A program made the position numbers and the translations under genes. Below are positions 1 to 10,391 of a DNA stretch of 64,000 nucleotides, in pieces. Position 1 is the stretch's first letter; every line of letters starts with the position of its first letter. The notes below the pieces were generated by a model. That model did no database searches, had not been told where the DNA came from, and saw only the letters and a program-made list of their open reading frames with translations. Origin of the DNA: Dactylonectria macrodidyma (lineage: Eukaryota; Ascomycota; Sordariomycetes; Hypocreales; Nectriaceae); assembly GCA_020744425.1 (NCBI GenBank), contig JAGMUV010000014.1:1550001-1614000 (forward strand). The letters are read 5' to 3'.

Positions 1-1
1 T

Positions 2-1012
2 CATGACGTCATGTACACAGGTCATCTCGCGACTGTGCCAGATCTCGTCGGTGTCGTCCTCCTCAGTGGGTTCGACGGCTGACTCGCGCTCTATCGCCAT
101 CTCCTCGACGGGCTCATCTGTCGAAGCGTACCGGAACATGCGGCTGGGCTCCACCATGAAGAAGAGCTCGTCATCGTCGTCGCTGAACGGCGACTGGATG
201 GGCGCCCAATTTTTCTCGCGCTGGTACCGGGCGTCTGCTTCGTGGCCTGGAGGAGCACGGCGTCGCAGCCCTGTCGGCTCGTCGAACTGTATGGGCGCTA
301 TCTGACGCGCATGGTCGCCCAAGGCCTCGACCAGCTCCGGCACAGCGGCACGGGCGTCGATCAGGAACATTCCCTCGCACAGGTTCTCGTCATCGACCTG
401 GTGCGTAAAGATGAGCAGCGGCGCTCCCTTGCGCGTCCAGAATAGCTTCATGTCCTCGGGTCCGATATACTTGTCCATGTCGGGCTGGTGCTTGCAGTGG
501 TGGTCCGGCTTGCTAAAGTCTTGCACCAGCAGCTTGGCCCATTTGCCCGCCGTCAGCTCTGGCCGGTGCGCCCTGTTGTATGTGAGGTTGGCGAACATGG
601 CCACTTGACGAGCCAGCCGATATTTGGTGCCGTTGATCTCTTTGTCGACATGTGGCGCCCGCGCGATGACTAGAAAGTCGTGCCGACTGCCCCGCGGCAG
701 CTCCAGCAGCGTCGGGTTCATGATCTTATAGCCTGTCTTCTTGACATTGATTGTGTTATACAGCCCCAGGGAGTTTCGCGTGCTCGTCAGGACCCGGTAG
801 TCCTCGCTCTCGATGCCCATAGCATGGTGTTGGGAGGGCGTGAAGCCTTGTTGCTCGGCGGCCAACCGATGGTCGTCGGGCACCTTGACGAAGCCTTTGG
901 CGATGTCGACGGGAAACGCGGCCAGGAGAAGGATGCAGGTAATGACGACGGCCGCGAACACCACGCGCCGAGGGTTCTTGGCGCAAAGGGTGCTGGTAAG
1001 CATGGCCCCCAT
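2..1012 (-). CDS. Partial type II membrane protein, possibly GT91-like glycosyltransferase
   Basis: One uninterrupted minus-strand frame runs from an ATG at 1012 (a second ATG lies three codons on) to the window edge, 337 codons without a stop, so the C-terminus is missing. Residues about 17-34 form one hydrophobic segment after a short basic stretch (KNPRR), the layout of a type II Golgi membrane protein. The lumenal part has conserved-looking blocks such as LFWTRKGAPLLIF, EKNWAPIQSPF and ELFFMVEPSRMFRY. These remind me of the propeller-like fold of fungal beta-mannosyltransferases (GT91) and related proteins, but that is recall of a pattern, not a search. An acidic, low-complexity tail (EEDDTDE) follows. 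No neighbour helps to assign function. The gene is real with good confidence; the family is tentative. Confidence 0.6.
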   Translation of the reverse strand, partial: MGAMLTSTLCAKNPRRVVFAAVVITCILLLAAFPVDIAKGFVKVPDDHRLAAEQQGFTPSQHHAMGIESEDYRVLTSTRNSLGLYNTINVKKTGYKIMNPTLLELPRGSRHDFLVIARAPHVDKEINGTKYRLARQVAMFANLTYNRAHRPELTAGKWAKLLVQDFSKPDHHCKHQPDMDKYIGPEDMKLFWTRKGAPLLIFTHQVDDENLCEGMFLIDARAAVPELVEALGDHARQIAPIQFDEPTGLRRRAPPGHEADARYQREKNWAPIQSPFSDDDDELFFMVEPSRMFRYASTDEPVEEMAIERESAVEPTEEDDTDEIWHSREMTCVHDVM

Positions 1013-3222
1013 CGATCAAACGGAATAACGGTCGACTGATGGTGGAGAGAGATATGTGAGAGACCTCATCACGTCTGCCGTCGATTGATGATGATGAATG
1101 GTTGATGAGGAAAACTCGACTCCTCCCTGCCCGGCTCCCCGCGGACGCCTATCAGTGATGATTGTCAGTGATTCAAGCATTGCGCGGCTCACTCTCCTCC
1201 TTGGCACACATGTTGAGCCTACTTGGCACCGTGTTCACCGCATTCAAGCTTTGCAAAGGCCCGCTTTTGTTGATGCACACCCGAGTATTTGCTCCTTATT
1301 GCGGCGATTGCCATAAGTGACAAACTTCGCTGTGAGTGGCTCAGCATGCAGGTGAGCCGCCACCAAACTGGGAGACATGGCCCCAATCCGAGCTTTCTGG
1401 CCATACATACTGCACTGCAAGGCCACGGGCCGTCAAACACTCGGGATTAGTTTTGCTCTCCCACTGTCCAAACCAATCCTGAATCGGGGTGAGCCGTGTT
1501 AGACATACGGTTGGGGCGTGCTCTCTAGCTCGTGTTGGAAGACTGGTTATCAATGACGTGCGGCTTGAAGACTCTGTTTCGCTTGCCATTATGACATCAC
1601 CATCGAAACCGCACTGATAAGGATCCTCGATCCCACCAGAAATTACAAAAGCTTGAGAGAAAACTCGTCACATCCTCCATCAGGGTCTGTCTCTGTTCAT
1701 TAAACGGGTGTGGCTCGTATGTGAACGAGCCAAGGCCGCTGATATAGTTATAATTGTACGATTCCCAGTGGCGCAGCCATACATCTGAGCTGTCAGACAT
1801 CACGAGCCGTTTTCGTCGCTGAACAGCATCACCCTCCAATGACCAAGCAAACGCTCCCAAGTCTTGATTTCGGCGTCAACTTGACCTGGTGACAATGCCT
1901 GCGAGTCGCATTGGCTCAACTCGTCTCACTTTCACCCCCCTGTGTGCATGTCCGGGCTTGGCGGATAATTCGGCAGAACCCGAATGCAGGATGCCAAACT
2001 TATTAGATGCTCGTCACATCGCATTGGTTCCCATAGCGGCTCCGTTTTTTTCGCCGCAAGTGGAAATCCCCGTAAATCGGATGACCGGCACATGAAGAAA
2101 ATACGAATGGGCCAGCCCCCCTTCTTTGCCAGTGCAGCAGCAGCGTCTTCGTTTAAACAGCTAAAATTAACGCTCATCTTACGTTACACTTTGGATGAAT
2201 GAATCATCCGGTGTTACAAGTAAGGAGAAGACAACTCCGCCGCTACTCGTAATGTTGGTTTTATGTCTGCACTCACTGCACAATGCGCAGTCCGGATGAA
2301 GCGGCGTTGATGGGGAAATCGCAGCAGCGGCATGCTTGCATAAATGTAGAATTTGACATTGGCCGCCCCTTTACAGGGCCTTTTCTTTTGCTAGGCTTTG
2401 GCCCTGACTCCTCAAGAACGGTACAAGGTCGCCGGCGGAGCAAGTGCTCCAACAGATTGCGCTATCAAGTAACTTACGGCCCAAACTTGGCAGAAGCGGA
2501 TACTATTTTTTTTCGATGGCTGGTGCCTTGATTTTTGAGCTGTTTCATCGGCTGGTTGCAGCCGATCCCTGGGGTGGCTGCTAGCCTCCCCGGTGCTTAA
2601 GGTCCACTGGTACAACCAACACACCAGGGGGCAACCATCATTTCAACGGCCCCATGGCAAGCGCTGTTATTATTATCGAATTGACTGAAATATCGGACAG
2701 GACTTTTTAGCGAGCCTATTAAAAAAAGACCTTCTGGAATATTTAGTACAAATCAAGGCTACGAGCTCACGACAATTTTGATCTTAAGCCTGGTTGTCCT
2801 ACTCACTATCAATACATCCCTGGAGTCACAGCTGCATGAATTTAGCCCGAGAATTATTGTAGCGGCGCCGTCACATATTTTTATGGCGATTGATTTGGGC
2901 GTGCGAAATTTAGCTTATTATGACACGGCGCTGATACAAACAGGATCCTCGGCATAATAATTCCGAGCAACATAGCCCTCGTTGGTACTATTTCGATGCA
3001 GAGAATCTAGTGATACCAGCGGCGTCACGATTCGTGGCTATCAGATACTATCGTCCTTCTTGCTGCACTCAGTGCAAGTTGTCTCCTCAAGAACCTCAGT
3101 GCAAATTGACCAATCCAGTATGTATTGACTAATGGAAGGTCTGCCAAAAGCCCCAATCCGCAGGGTTCTTCACAATCTTTGAACTAAATAGGTCCCGTCC
3201 TCCATCTGTCGTCGCAATCCCC
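1013..3222. other. Intergenic region without a supported gene
   Basis: About 2.2 kb between the partial membrane protein and the 3' end of the MFS gene. Only short, non-overlapping frames occur, with no coding continuity and no splice pattern joining them. A short open stretch around 2883-2957 reads MAIDLGVRNLAYYDTA, which resembles motif I of mitochondrial Cce1/Ydc2 resolvases, but it stops at once and is not called. Base composition is mixed with AT-rich pockets near 2650-2760. Confidence 0.6.
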
Positions 3223-5124
3223 TCACATCAGATGGACGCCGCTGTCTTTAGTCCAACGTCTGAATGTCTTTCCGTAAAAGTAGAACACGGACCCAATCAA
3301 GCACCAAAGAACTGTAAGCGCCATGTTTGTCATGAACGCAGGTAAGAATCTGGACAAGTGGTTAGACGGCCAGCGATTGAGTAATTTGACCGGGTGCTCC
3401 AGTATATCACTTACCCTGCCTTAATTGTCCATGGAGTGATGAACTTTCCCATGCCGTATCCCCACAAGCTCTTGTTAACGGTGATTGCAACGAATAACGA
3501 CCCTGTTACTGGCTTGTAGCAGTCAACAGCGTATGTGCTGGCAATACTGGGCAAAGCAGCAACTTGGATGCCGGCGCAGGAATAGCCCAGCACAACAATG
3601 ACCTGCCAAGGCCACTTCCTCTCATATCCGATCGCAGTAATGACATTACCCAAAACCATGATGATGACATAGGGGATCATAGCTGGCAAGCGCATCTCAG
3701 GCTCTCGGATACCGTGGTTTCGTCGTGTCGCCCATGCGGAGACCCAGTCACTGAAGGGGCCAGCCGTGACAAGGCCAATCAATGCTCCAGCGAGAATGGC
3801 AAAGTTCAAAAAGCCTTAGAGAGGTAAGCACTCGAAAGGGCCAGGGTTAAGAGGGGGATGGAAGGCTTACCGATAGATTGAGAGCTCATGTTGTAAGGGG
3901 GAGCTGCAAATACTTGTGACTGCGTGAGGTTGAGAATCAAGAAGTTGCTGCAGCTCCAGCTGACAACAAAGGCGGCAAAGAGAACAATAGGATAGAGAAA
4001 TAGCCTCCAAGGCGTCCAAACATCCATGAGAATACTGCGGAAAGGGGAAGAGTTGGGTTGGAACAGCCACCATTGTTTCTTAGACGGGATTCCTTTACCC
4101 AAACTTGGGTCCGAGGCTTCTTGCGTAGTCTGAACTGGCAAAGGCTCAGGCTGTTCCTTGTGTTGGCTCGTGACTTTGTGGGTTTCGGTCGGAAGCTCTT
4201 CTTCTTCAAAACTTTCAACTCGAGTCCATCTGGTCTCAGGGAACCCAAAGACTCCAAAGATAATGGACGACCCTGTCATGGCGACATTGAGCCACCAGAA
4301 GTTTTGCCAACCGATGTGATCAGCCATTGGGCCGGCGATAATCGGAGCAATCTTGCAACCATCAGCCTGGTACCATGTTTAGACTCTTCTGCATGCCTAC
4401 CATCAGTGATCCCATGTAGACGACCCAGTATAGAGCATTCCAAGTGCCTCGATCGTGAAGGAAGAAAATGTCCGCGATAACGGCCGGCTGGAGGATCTCC
4501 GAAGGTCCAGCACCGATCCCATTCAGGCTATTCAAATCATCAGCCAACGTTCATTTCCTGGCGACATAAAGTACTTGCACACATGCGGCCATAAACACCC
4601 TATAACTTTTGGCTCTGGCTCGTATAATGTGACAGGCAATGCAAATGAGTTGGGATGCGAGGTAAACCGGTCGTCGGCCGAATGACGTTGATATCGGAGC
4701 CCTGGACATGTGAATATGCAAGCATTTGAGGCTTATAGCGGAAGAATACTGACCAGAAGAAATTGCTGAATCCCAGAATAAGGATAGTAACTCCGGTGAA
4801 CTGGATGACATCTTCAAGGGAGCTATGGTAGTCCTGGATGAGATACGGAAACATAGGGGCCAGCGCCAAGGGAGCAAATCCTTGAGTAAAGGTCAAACTG
4901 GATACCGCAATGATGGCGGATATCTTCCAAGGATTTTTCCAGTTAAGGGGATCGTGCGGGTCAGATGATGGCTGGGGGATGAGAACACGTTCCGAGTGTT
5001 CGGCTTTGATGAAGTGGTGCTTTCCAATATCTGCCATGATCTCGGTGCCAGGCAGCACCTCGATTTGAAGCTCATCCTGGAGCTCCTCTCGGCCCTGCGA
5101 CTCAAGGGTAGAGGTGAGCGTCAT
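3223..5124 (-). CDS. MFS transporter, DHA1 (HOL1/TPO-like) family
   Basis: Proton-driven 12-TM exporter of the plasma membrane; DHA1 members in fungi move drugs, polyamines or secreted metabolites. Six exons are inferred with introns at 4702-4753, 4528-4578, 4352-4400, 3815-3870 and 3350-3414, giving about 542 aa, the usual family size. The N-terminal DPHDPLNW motif before TM1 is characteristic of DHA1 transporters, the TM2-3 loop carries SFGRRPVYL (the G-R-R MFS signature) and TM5 carries APIIAGPMADHIGW. A charged loop of about 70 residues separates the two six-TM halves. The second intron needs a GC donor (GCAAGT) to keep frame. The start at 5124 is the first ATG of the exon. It lies next to an OYE reductase, so a role in export from a small metabolic cluster is possible but inferred. 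Confidence 0.88.
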
Positions 5125-6403
5125 TCTCCACGTCTGAAGTAGTCGGGTGTACTAACCACCTGATTCTGGGCTGTGGGCATTTTTTCCAAGTAGAGAGAAT
5201 CAGTTGTTCGTCATGTATTCAATTCAGTTCTACATAAATTTCACTGGAAAGCACGATTCAATCGCTCTTCATATATCTGTACCTCAACACAGCCTATCCA
5301 TTGCAATATCTTAGCAAAGGGGGTGCCGAGGGGGACTCCTATGCCTCGGGTACCTCACTAGGCGTACTCAAAATGAATTGTCAGCTCTTACATTCACAAA
5401 CCCCACGTTAGGAATATGGTCACGAGTTTCAGCTGTAGGCGAAGTCTTACAGAACCGCCGCGTGCACTCAACTATGCACAGATCCGCTCAAGGTGGCCTT
5501 GGCTTACCGAGATGCTCACTTCCAGATCGGTATAAGTGAGGTTGCATCTGCGGGGTTTAAAGTTTCCGCTTGGAGCGAGAGCTGGCAATTCTATACGGCA
5601 GTTCTCGCAACGAGATTATTAATTAGGGCCTCGCTCAAAATCAGGATGGACTGGACATTTCGGAGACGCTAATGAATGGTCGAGCCACAACCATGATGCG
5701 CGCTAGTGGATACCATTGGAACACTAAAAAAGCTCTCGAACAGTCCTTACCTCCTGGGTAGCTACAACAACAAAATCCTATTATCCAAGTATACTTATTG
5801 AACCTCACGACAGGGCAGGATGTAAATCACAAACAAGTAGGCAACTTGGTCAGTGAACTTGATAAGTTTTACCATGGTTCACAGCAGGAGGGAAAGAAAA
5901 AAACGAGAACTATTTTGATAGGCGTTTTGAGAAAAGTTCTTAATAATGTTGTATTATTGAAGTCAAGGTCCTTGGGGGTATAAACTTGGAGGGGGGCCAA
6001 GGTCGAATAGTCAAATATAAAATAAAAAAATAAAACCAACAGTAATAACAACACTTTGATCGGCCCAAAATCCAAGCCCAAGGCATCAGTAACTGAAAAA
6101 AATTTAAAAAAATTTGTATATATTCTTGTTAGAGTGTGTTTAGTAGCAACATGTCGAAGATCGGTTGGGCTATTTCGCACGCTCCATCTCAAACTTTCTA
6201 GGTTTATACTATCGATACCTATCTACTCTGTAGCTATATTGGAAAGGAAAAACTGTAAACTTCAAAGAGCCTTGAGGGAAAAACACTCCCCCTTGTTCTC
6301 GAAGTATTCCTCATTGCCATGGGCACCCTCCTTGGGTCTCGAGTGCTCATCTATTCAGCGCGGCGCCATGTGTCAGCCCTCCTCCTACCCCAATGATATC
6401 GAT
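5125..6403. other. AT-rich intergenic region
   Basis: Upstream of the MFS gene and downstream of the first OYE. The part from about 5800 to 6250 is strongly AT-rich, with homopolymeric A and T runs around 6020-6120. The small frames here lack start context, splice sites or recognisable protein signal. No gene is supported. Confidence 0.6.
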
Positions 6404-7501
6404 TCAACATTTCTGGCTTGTCCGATATCTTTCGCTGAAAGGATAATCTATGTAGCCCAGAGATGACTGCGAATAAAACGTCCCACGGTTATACGCGCTG
6501 AGTTCCACGTTTTCCTTGATCCTGTATACTAGATCAGGGTTTGAAATGAAATGCCTCCCAAACATCACCATGATGTCCTTGTCTGGGTATTCATAATCGA
6601 CTAGTGCCTTTGCATCTTCTGACTTGTACCCTCCAGCAAGAAGGAGAGGTCCATCCCAAAGCTTGTACGCAAAGTCCAGTCGCTCGTCGCTCTCGCAGTC
6701 TCCGCTTCCAGAAACTCGCGACTCAATGAGGTGAAGATAGGCAATGTTCAACTGCTTGGCCTTTTCAATGACGTTGCTGAACTGCGGGATCGGATCCTCC
6801 ATTCTCATACCCTGAAACTCACTCCAGGGGCTCAGGCGGAGTCCGACACGTTCTGGGCCCGCAACATCAATGAGCGCCTCCAAGACCTCGGTGACAAAGC
6901 GAGACCTGTTCTCCACGTTCCCTCCGTATTGATCATTGCGCTGGTTGCTGACATCTTGGATGAACTGGTCGATGAGGTAACCGTTGGCAGCATGACACTC
7001 AACACCATCAAAACCAGCGCTGAGCGCGTTTCTGGCAGCGTCTGAGAACTCCTTGACCGTCTGTTTGATTTCTTCGATTGCCATAGCCCTTGGAATCGGG
7101 GCGCCCTTTTCAAAGGGAATGGCACTTGGTGCTAGGATCTGGCTCCCTTCTTTCCCAATGATCTCGGCATATGCAACACGGCCCATCAAACAGAGTTGGC
7201 AGAATATGAAGGAACCTTTGCGATGAACTTCATCGGTGATGGCTCGCCAAGCCTCGATCTGTTCATCGTTCCAGATTCCCGGTGCGTTCGGGAAGCCACC
7301 GCTCCCTGGCGATACGAATGTCCCTTCGGAAAGAATCAAGGTTCCCGGAACAGCTGCCCGTTGACTGTAGTATTCCTTCATCAAAGGTGTCGGAACTCGG
7401 TCGTCAGTCGCTCTGCACCTGGTGAGTGAAGGCATTCCGATACGATGCTTCACGTCGATGTTGCCCACTCGTAGGGATTTGAATAGGCGCGATTCCGTCA
7501 T
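6404..7501 (-). CDS. Old yellow enzyme family FMN oxidoreductase (paralogue 1)
   Basis: NAD(P)H-dependent flavin ene-reductase, a TIM barrel that reduces activated C=C bonds; fungal members act in ergot alkaloid and other secondary pathways or in stress detoxification. Intronless, 365 aa from the ATG at 7501, the family's normal length. Visible motifs: the N-terminal FMN-binding block (IGMPSLTRCRA), the EGTFVSPGSGG strand, the substrate-site pair in HAANGYLIDQF (His, Asn and the nearby Tyr), LRLSPWSEFQGM, and the C-terminal phosphate-binding FGRHFISNPDLVYRI. The normally conserved QLWHxGR block reads QLCLMGRVA, so Trp and His are replaced. A 23-bp minisatellite lies about 275-390 bp upstream of the start. 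A second OYE of almost equal length lies at 19853-20965. Confidence 0.93.
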   Translation of the reverse strand: MTESRLFKSLRVGNIDVKHRIGMPSLTRCRATDDRVPTPLMKEYYSQRAAVPGTLILSEGTFVSPGSGGFPNAPGIWNDEQIEAWRAITDEVHRKGSFIFCQLCLMGRVAYAEIIGKEGSQILAPSAIPFEKGAPIPRAMAIEEIKQTVKEFSDAARNALSAGFDGVECHAANGYLIDQFIQDVSNQRNDQYGGNVENRSRFVTEVLEALIDVAGPERVGLRLSPWSEFQGMRMEDPIPQFSNVIEKAKQLNIAYLHLIESRVSGSGDCESDERLDFAYKLWDGPLLLAGGYKSEDAKALVDYEYPDKDIMVMFGRHFISNPDLVYRIKENVELSAYNRGTFYSQSSLGYIDYPFSERYRTSQKC

Positions 7502-7774
7502 GATAGGAGATTTCAAGTAGTTCTCGAGAAAGAGGTCGATTATTCCACTTGAGTGGCGAGGGCTGTATGAAGTCTAGTGGTAGGATGTCGAGGCAACAGA
7601 ACATTCGAAAACGACTTGTCGGGCTTTAATACTGTTTGGCAACGCATTCCAACCGCAGCCCTGAGGGAATTAGTAAACAAGATGTGATCCCTTGCGTATG
7701 TATGTATTATAAATCCAACCACCGGTGAATGGATACTTTGTAGTCCTATAGTAAAGACATCTTGTTGAGGAGAA

Positions 7775-7889
7775 CAGTTGTTTCCTATCCTGGAAGAGAG
7801 ATGCTTCCTATTGTGGAGCTGAGATGTTCCCCGTTATGGGAGGGAGATGTTTCCTGATGTAGAAATGAGATAATTCTCAATGCGGAATA
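7775..7889. repeat. Five-unit 23-bp minisatellite upstream of OYE 1
   Basis: Diverged tandem units start at 7775, 7798, 7821, 7844 and 7867, exactly 23 bp apart. The shared core is GAGATGTTTCCT followed by a GT/GG-rich half. The last unit is the most diverged. The array lies in the promoter-side region of the minus-strand OYE that starts at 7501, so it could carry repeated regulator sites; that role is inference. The rest of 7502-8285 shows no gene. Confidence 0.75.
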
Positions 7890-8285
7890 GCCGTCATCTT
7901 CCAGACTGGGCTATTCCTCTTAGAGATAGGATTGTGGGATGGGATTCGGCGCCAAGGTCAGCATGCAGGCCTCAAGCACGGCGACGAATCACAATCCTGC
8001 TAAAGTTCTGATACCCGCCGCTTACAATTGTAAGCATCTGACCTCGACAGTCATCAGTTGAGGCAAAATGTAATGGTCTGAATTGATAAGCGTTCCGAGT
8101 CACGACGACCGACAGAGGTTCATTATAGCCGCTCAACAGGTGACCAGTTACCGGAGAAGTCTCGGGATCATAGCTGGCATCTCAGTGGACCATGGCTGTA
8201 TTTATCTCATGCGAATCTCTCCGCAAGTCGGGGAGCGATCTGAGCAAATACAAAATCTGCGGAATGTACGAACTTGATTTCCTCA

Positions 8286-10032
8286 TCATGCGGAAATATC
8301 CTCCCAGAACGCTTGAGTCGGAGAAGTAAATGCTGCCTCCGACCATACGAATTGCTTCAATATTAGATGTAGCTCCTGCCATGAACCATACATGCCCTTA
8401 AACCTGGACTTGTGGTTCAAGTCTAAGAGCGTGGCATACCCTGACCGTATGTTGCCTTCTGGGGCGAAGCTGCCACCAATGTATAAGAGCCACACGAGAA
8501 CATCGGGATGACTTTCCCAAAGGAGATCTTTGTTGGCTTGATGTAGCTTGACGAGTAGTTGTGATGAAAAGTGTGACTATGAAGTCAAAGATCAGTATCC
8601 TCACCCAAGTAACACGATTGGCGGATTGAGCACTTAAGAAGAAAATGCGCCGTATGTTGTTCACTTACGGGAATGACGGAGCCTCGCCACATTTTGCATC
8701 GTAGCACAGTCGAGCATAAATAAGTCGCGACATAACAGCAATCCAAGAAGGAAGAGACATACGGTAATTCTACCAGTCTAGATTGGATTGATGCTTGGTG
8801 ATTGTCAACGTTTGCTATCCACGCCGCTTTGTCCTCGGCGTCATATTGGCCCGAGTCACGAATGCATTGCAATGCATACACGTCCTTGAGCACCTCGATG
8901 AACTCTTCGGTTAGCAATTGAGAGCGCTTCTGGAACCCATGGGGCAGAACAAAGGCTTCTGGGGTCAATGGATCTCTTGTCCAATGAAGCTCTGTAAAAG
9001 TTGTATGATCAACGATACGGCTAGATCCCGTCATGACTGCGGAGTTAAGATCTTGCCTATTTTCCCAAATGAGAAGGATTTATAAATCGATAAAGCAATA
9101 GACTAACCAGAAAATTGCACGTTTGATTTCCTCAGTGAGACAAACGCCCTTTGTTTGTACCAGGTTGAGCAACTGCTGTATTGCTCGCATGTGAAGTTGA
9201 ACTTGACGGGGCATACTAAGACGAGCCTTGAAAACAAACATTAGCTTGGCACAATTTCAGATCCCAGCCACTTGCTGAACATCAAGGGGAACGGTACGGA
9301 CATCTATCCCGGCCATCAAAAGAATGGCCCCTAGCGTTGATTCCGAGGTGGCTCGGTCTGGATACTCCATCCTCGATCGAATCGAAGTCAATGCTTGACT
9401 CTGATAATTGAGAAACTCCCGGTCGATGGTCCCACTGGTCGCGAACGCAAATGTGAGCATCGTGGCGTTCAGGAGTGCAGGGTCAGCCAAACCCGTTTGG
9501 AAAATCGAGTAGAAGTTGAGGAGCACAAGTTCATCTCCAACGCTAAAGACTGGCTCAGCAGCTTGACTCATTTTGCCTGGATCATTGATGAGTGACGTCT
9601 AGATGGAGTAGGTTTCAGGAGGGGCTCACATCGAGTGAGCCATGACCGCAACTTCGATGAATCTGTCGCAGCCATTTTGGTCTGAGAAGCGCCTGCGAAA
9701 AGCAATAAGGGTGATGTGATAGTGGTAGCACCACCACCTTGCCTCGCCAATGTGCTGATAGTGTTGGACAAAGTTGCCACGCGAAAGTTCAGCCCGGACT
9801 CCTGCTGAAGCTTTCGCTTATGTTCGAGCGCTTGTTTTATAGCATGGGATCGAGCTAGACGCCTTTTCTTACGATCTCTCGCATCGGCTGGATGTTGGAA
9901 TGAGATGAACCGGAAAGCGCCATCTAGAAGAAAATGTCATGATTCATGAATGTGCGATCAGTATCAGAGGTTCTGCCTACCTGAGTCGGGATTGTCACTG
10001 ACTTCCGGAGAACGACTTCTTCCTATCATCAT
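8286..10032 (-). CDS. Fungus-specific transcription factor-like protein (Fungal_trans_2 type, no zinc cluster)
   Basis: Several exons can be joined on the minus strand. The short first exon starts at 10032 (Met-Met-Ile-Gly) and splices into a conserved basic stretch (RKKRRLARSHAIKQ...KRKLQQ) typical of cluster-linked fungal regulators that lack a Zn2Cys6 finger. The middle exons read LLNFYSIFQTGLADPALLN and, later, FWQDLNSAVMTGSSRIV. The last exon ends VLVWLLYIGGSFAPEG ... LKQFVWSEAAFTSPTQAFW with a stop at 8286. This order matches the fungal transcription-factor domain PF11951. Expected length is roughly 450-480 aa; exact splice sites between 8500 and 9300 are uncertain. It is divergent from the HET gene, sharing about 360 bp of upstream DNA. 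It may regulate the neighbouring reductases, which is inference. Confidence 0.75.
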
Positions 10033-10391
10033 AAACCCGGCTTCCGGCCTTCTGAAAGAGATGCTACTCTATCGCAAGATAATGTCGGATTTCGAGGGGT
10101 TCTCGAAGCGAAGGGTGTAGCTATGCTGGTCACCATTAATTGATGCATTCAGCAACTTGATCCAGGGTTGGGGGGTTTCGCTTATAAATCGGATCGGCCA
10201 GTCCCCACAAGTCAGACATCCAGCGTTAGCCAACATGCCATGCTTCAATTTATCCGGCTCGCCGGCACAAGGTTATTGCGAGAGCAGACCACATGTAGGC
10301 TATCCGCTAGAAATCCCTCAAACCCTGTGCTAGTGAAGCGCGAGCACTCAAGTTGAGGAACAGTTATAAAGTAGCTGGCTGCTCACTAAAC

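Noticed and set aside
2820..2957. Short frame with MAIDLGVRNLAYYDTA, resembling motif I of Cce1/Ydc2 Holliday-junction resolvases
   Set aside because: Ends in two stops after about 25 codons, with no further resolvase motif or exon nearby; likely chance.
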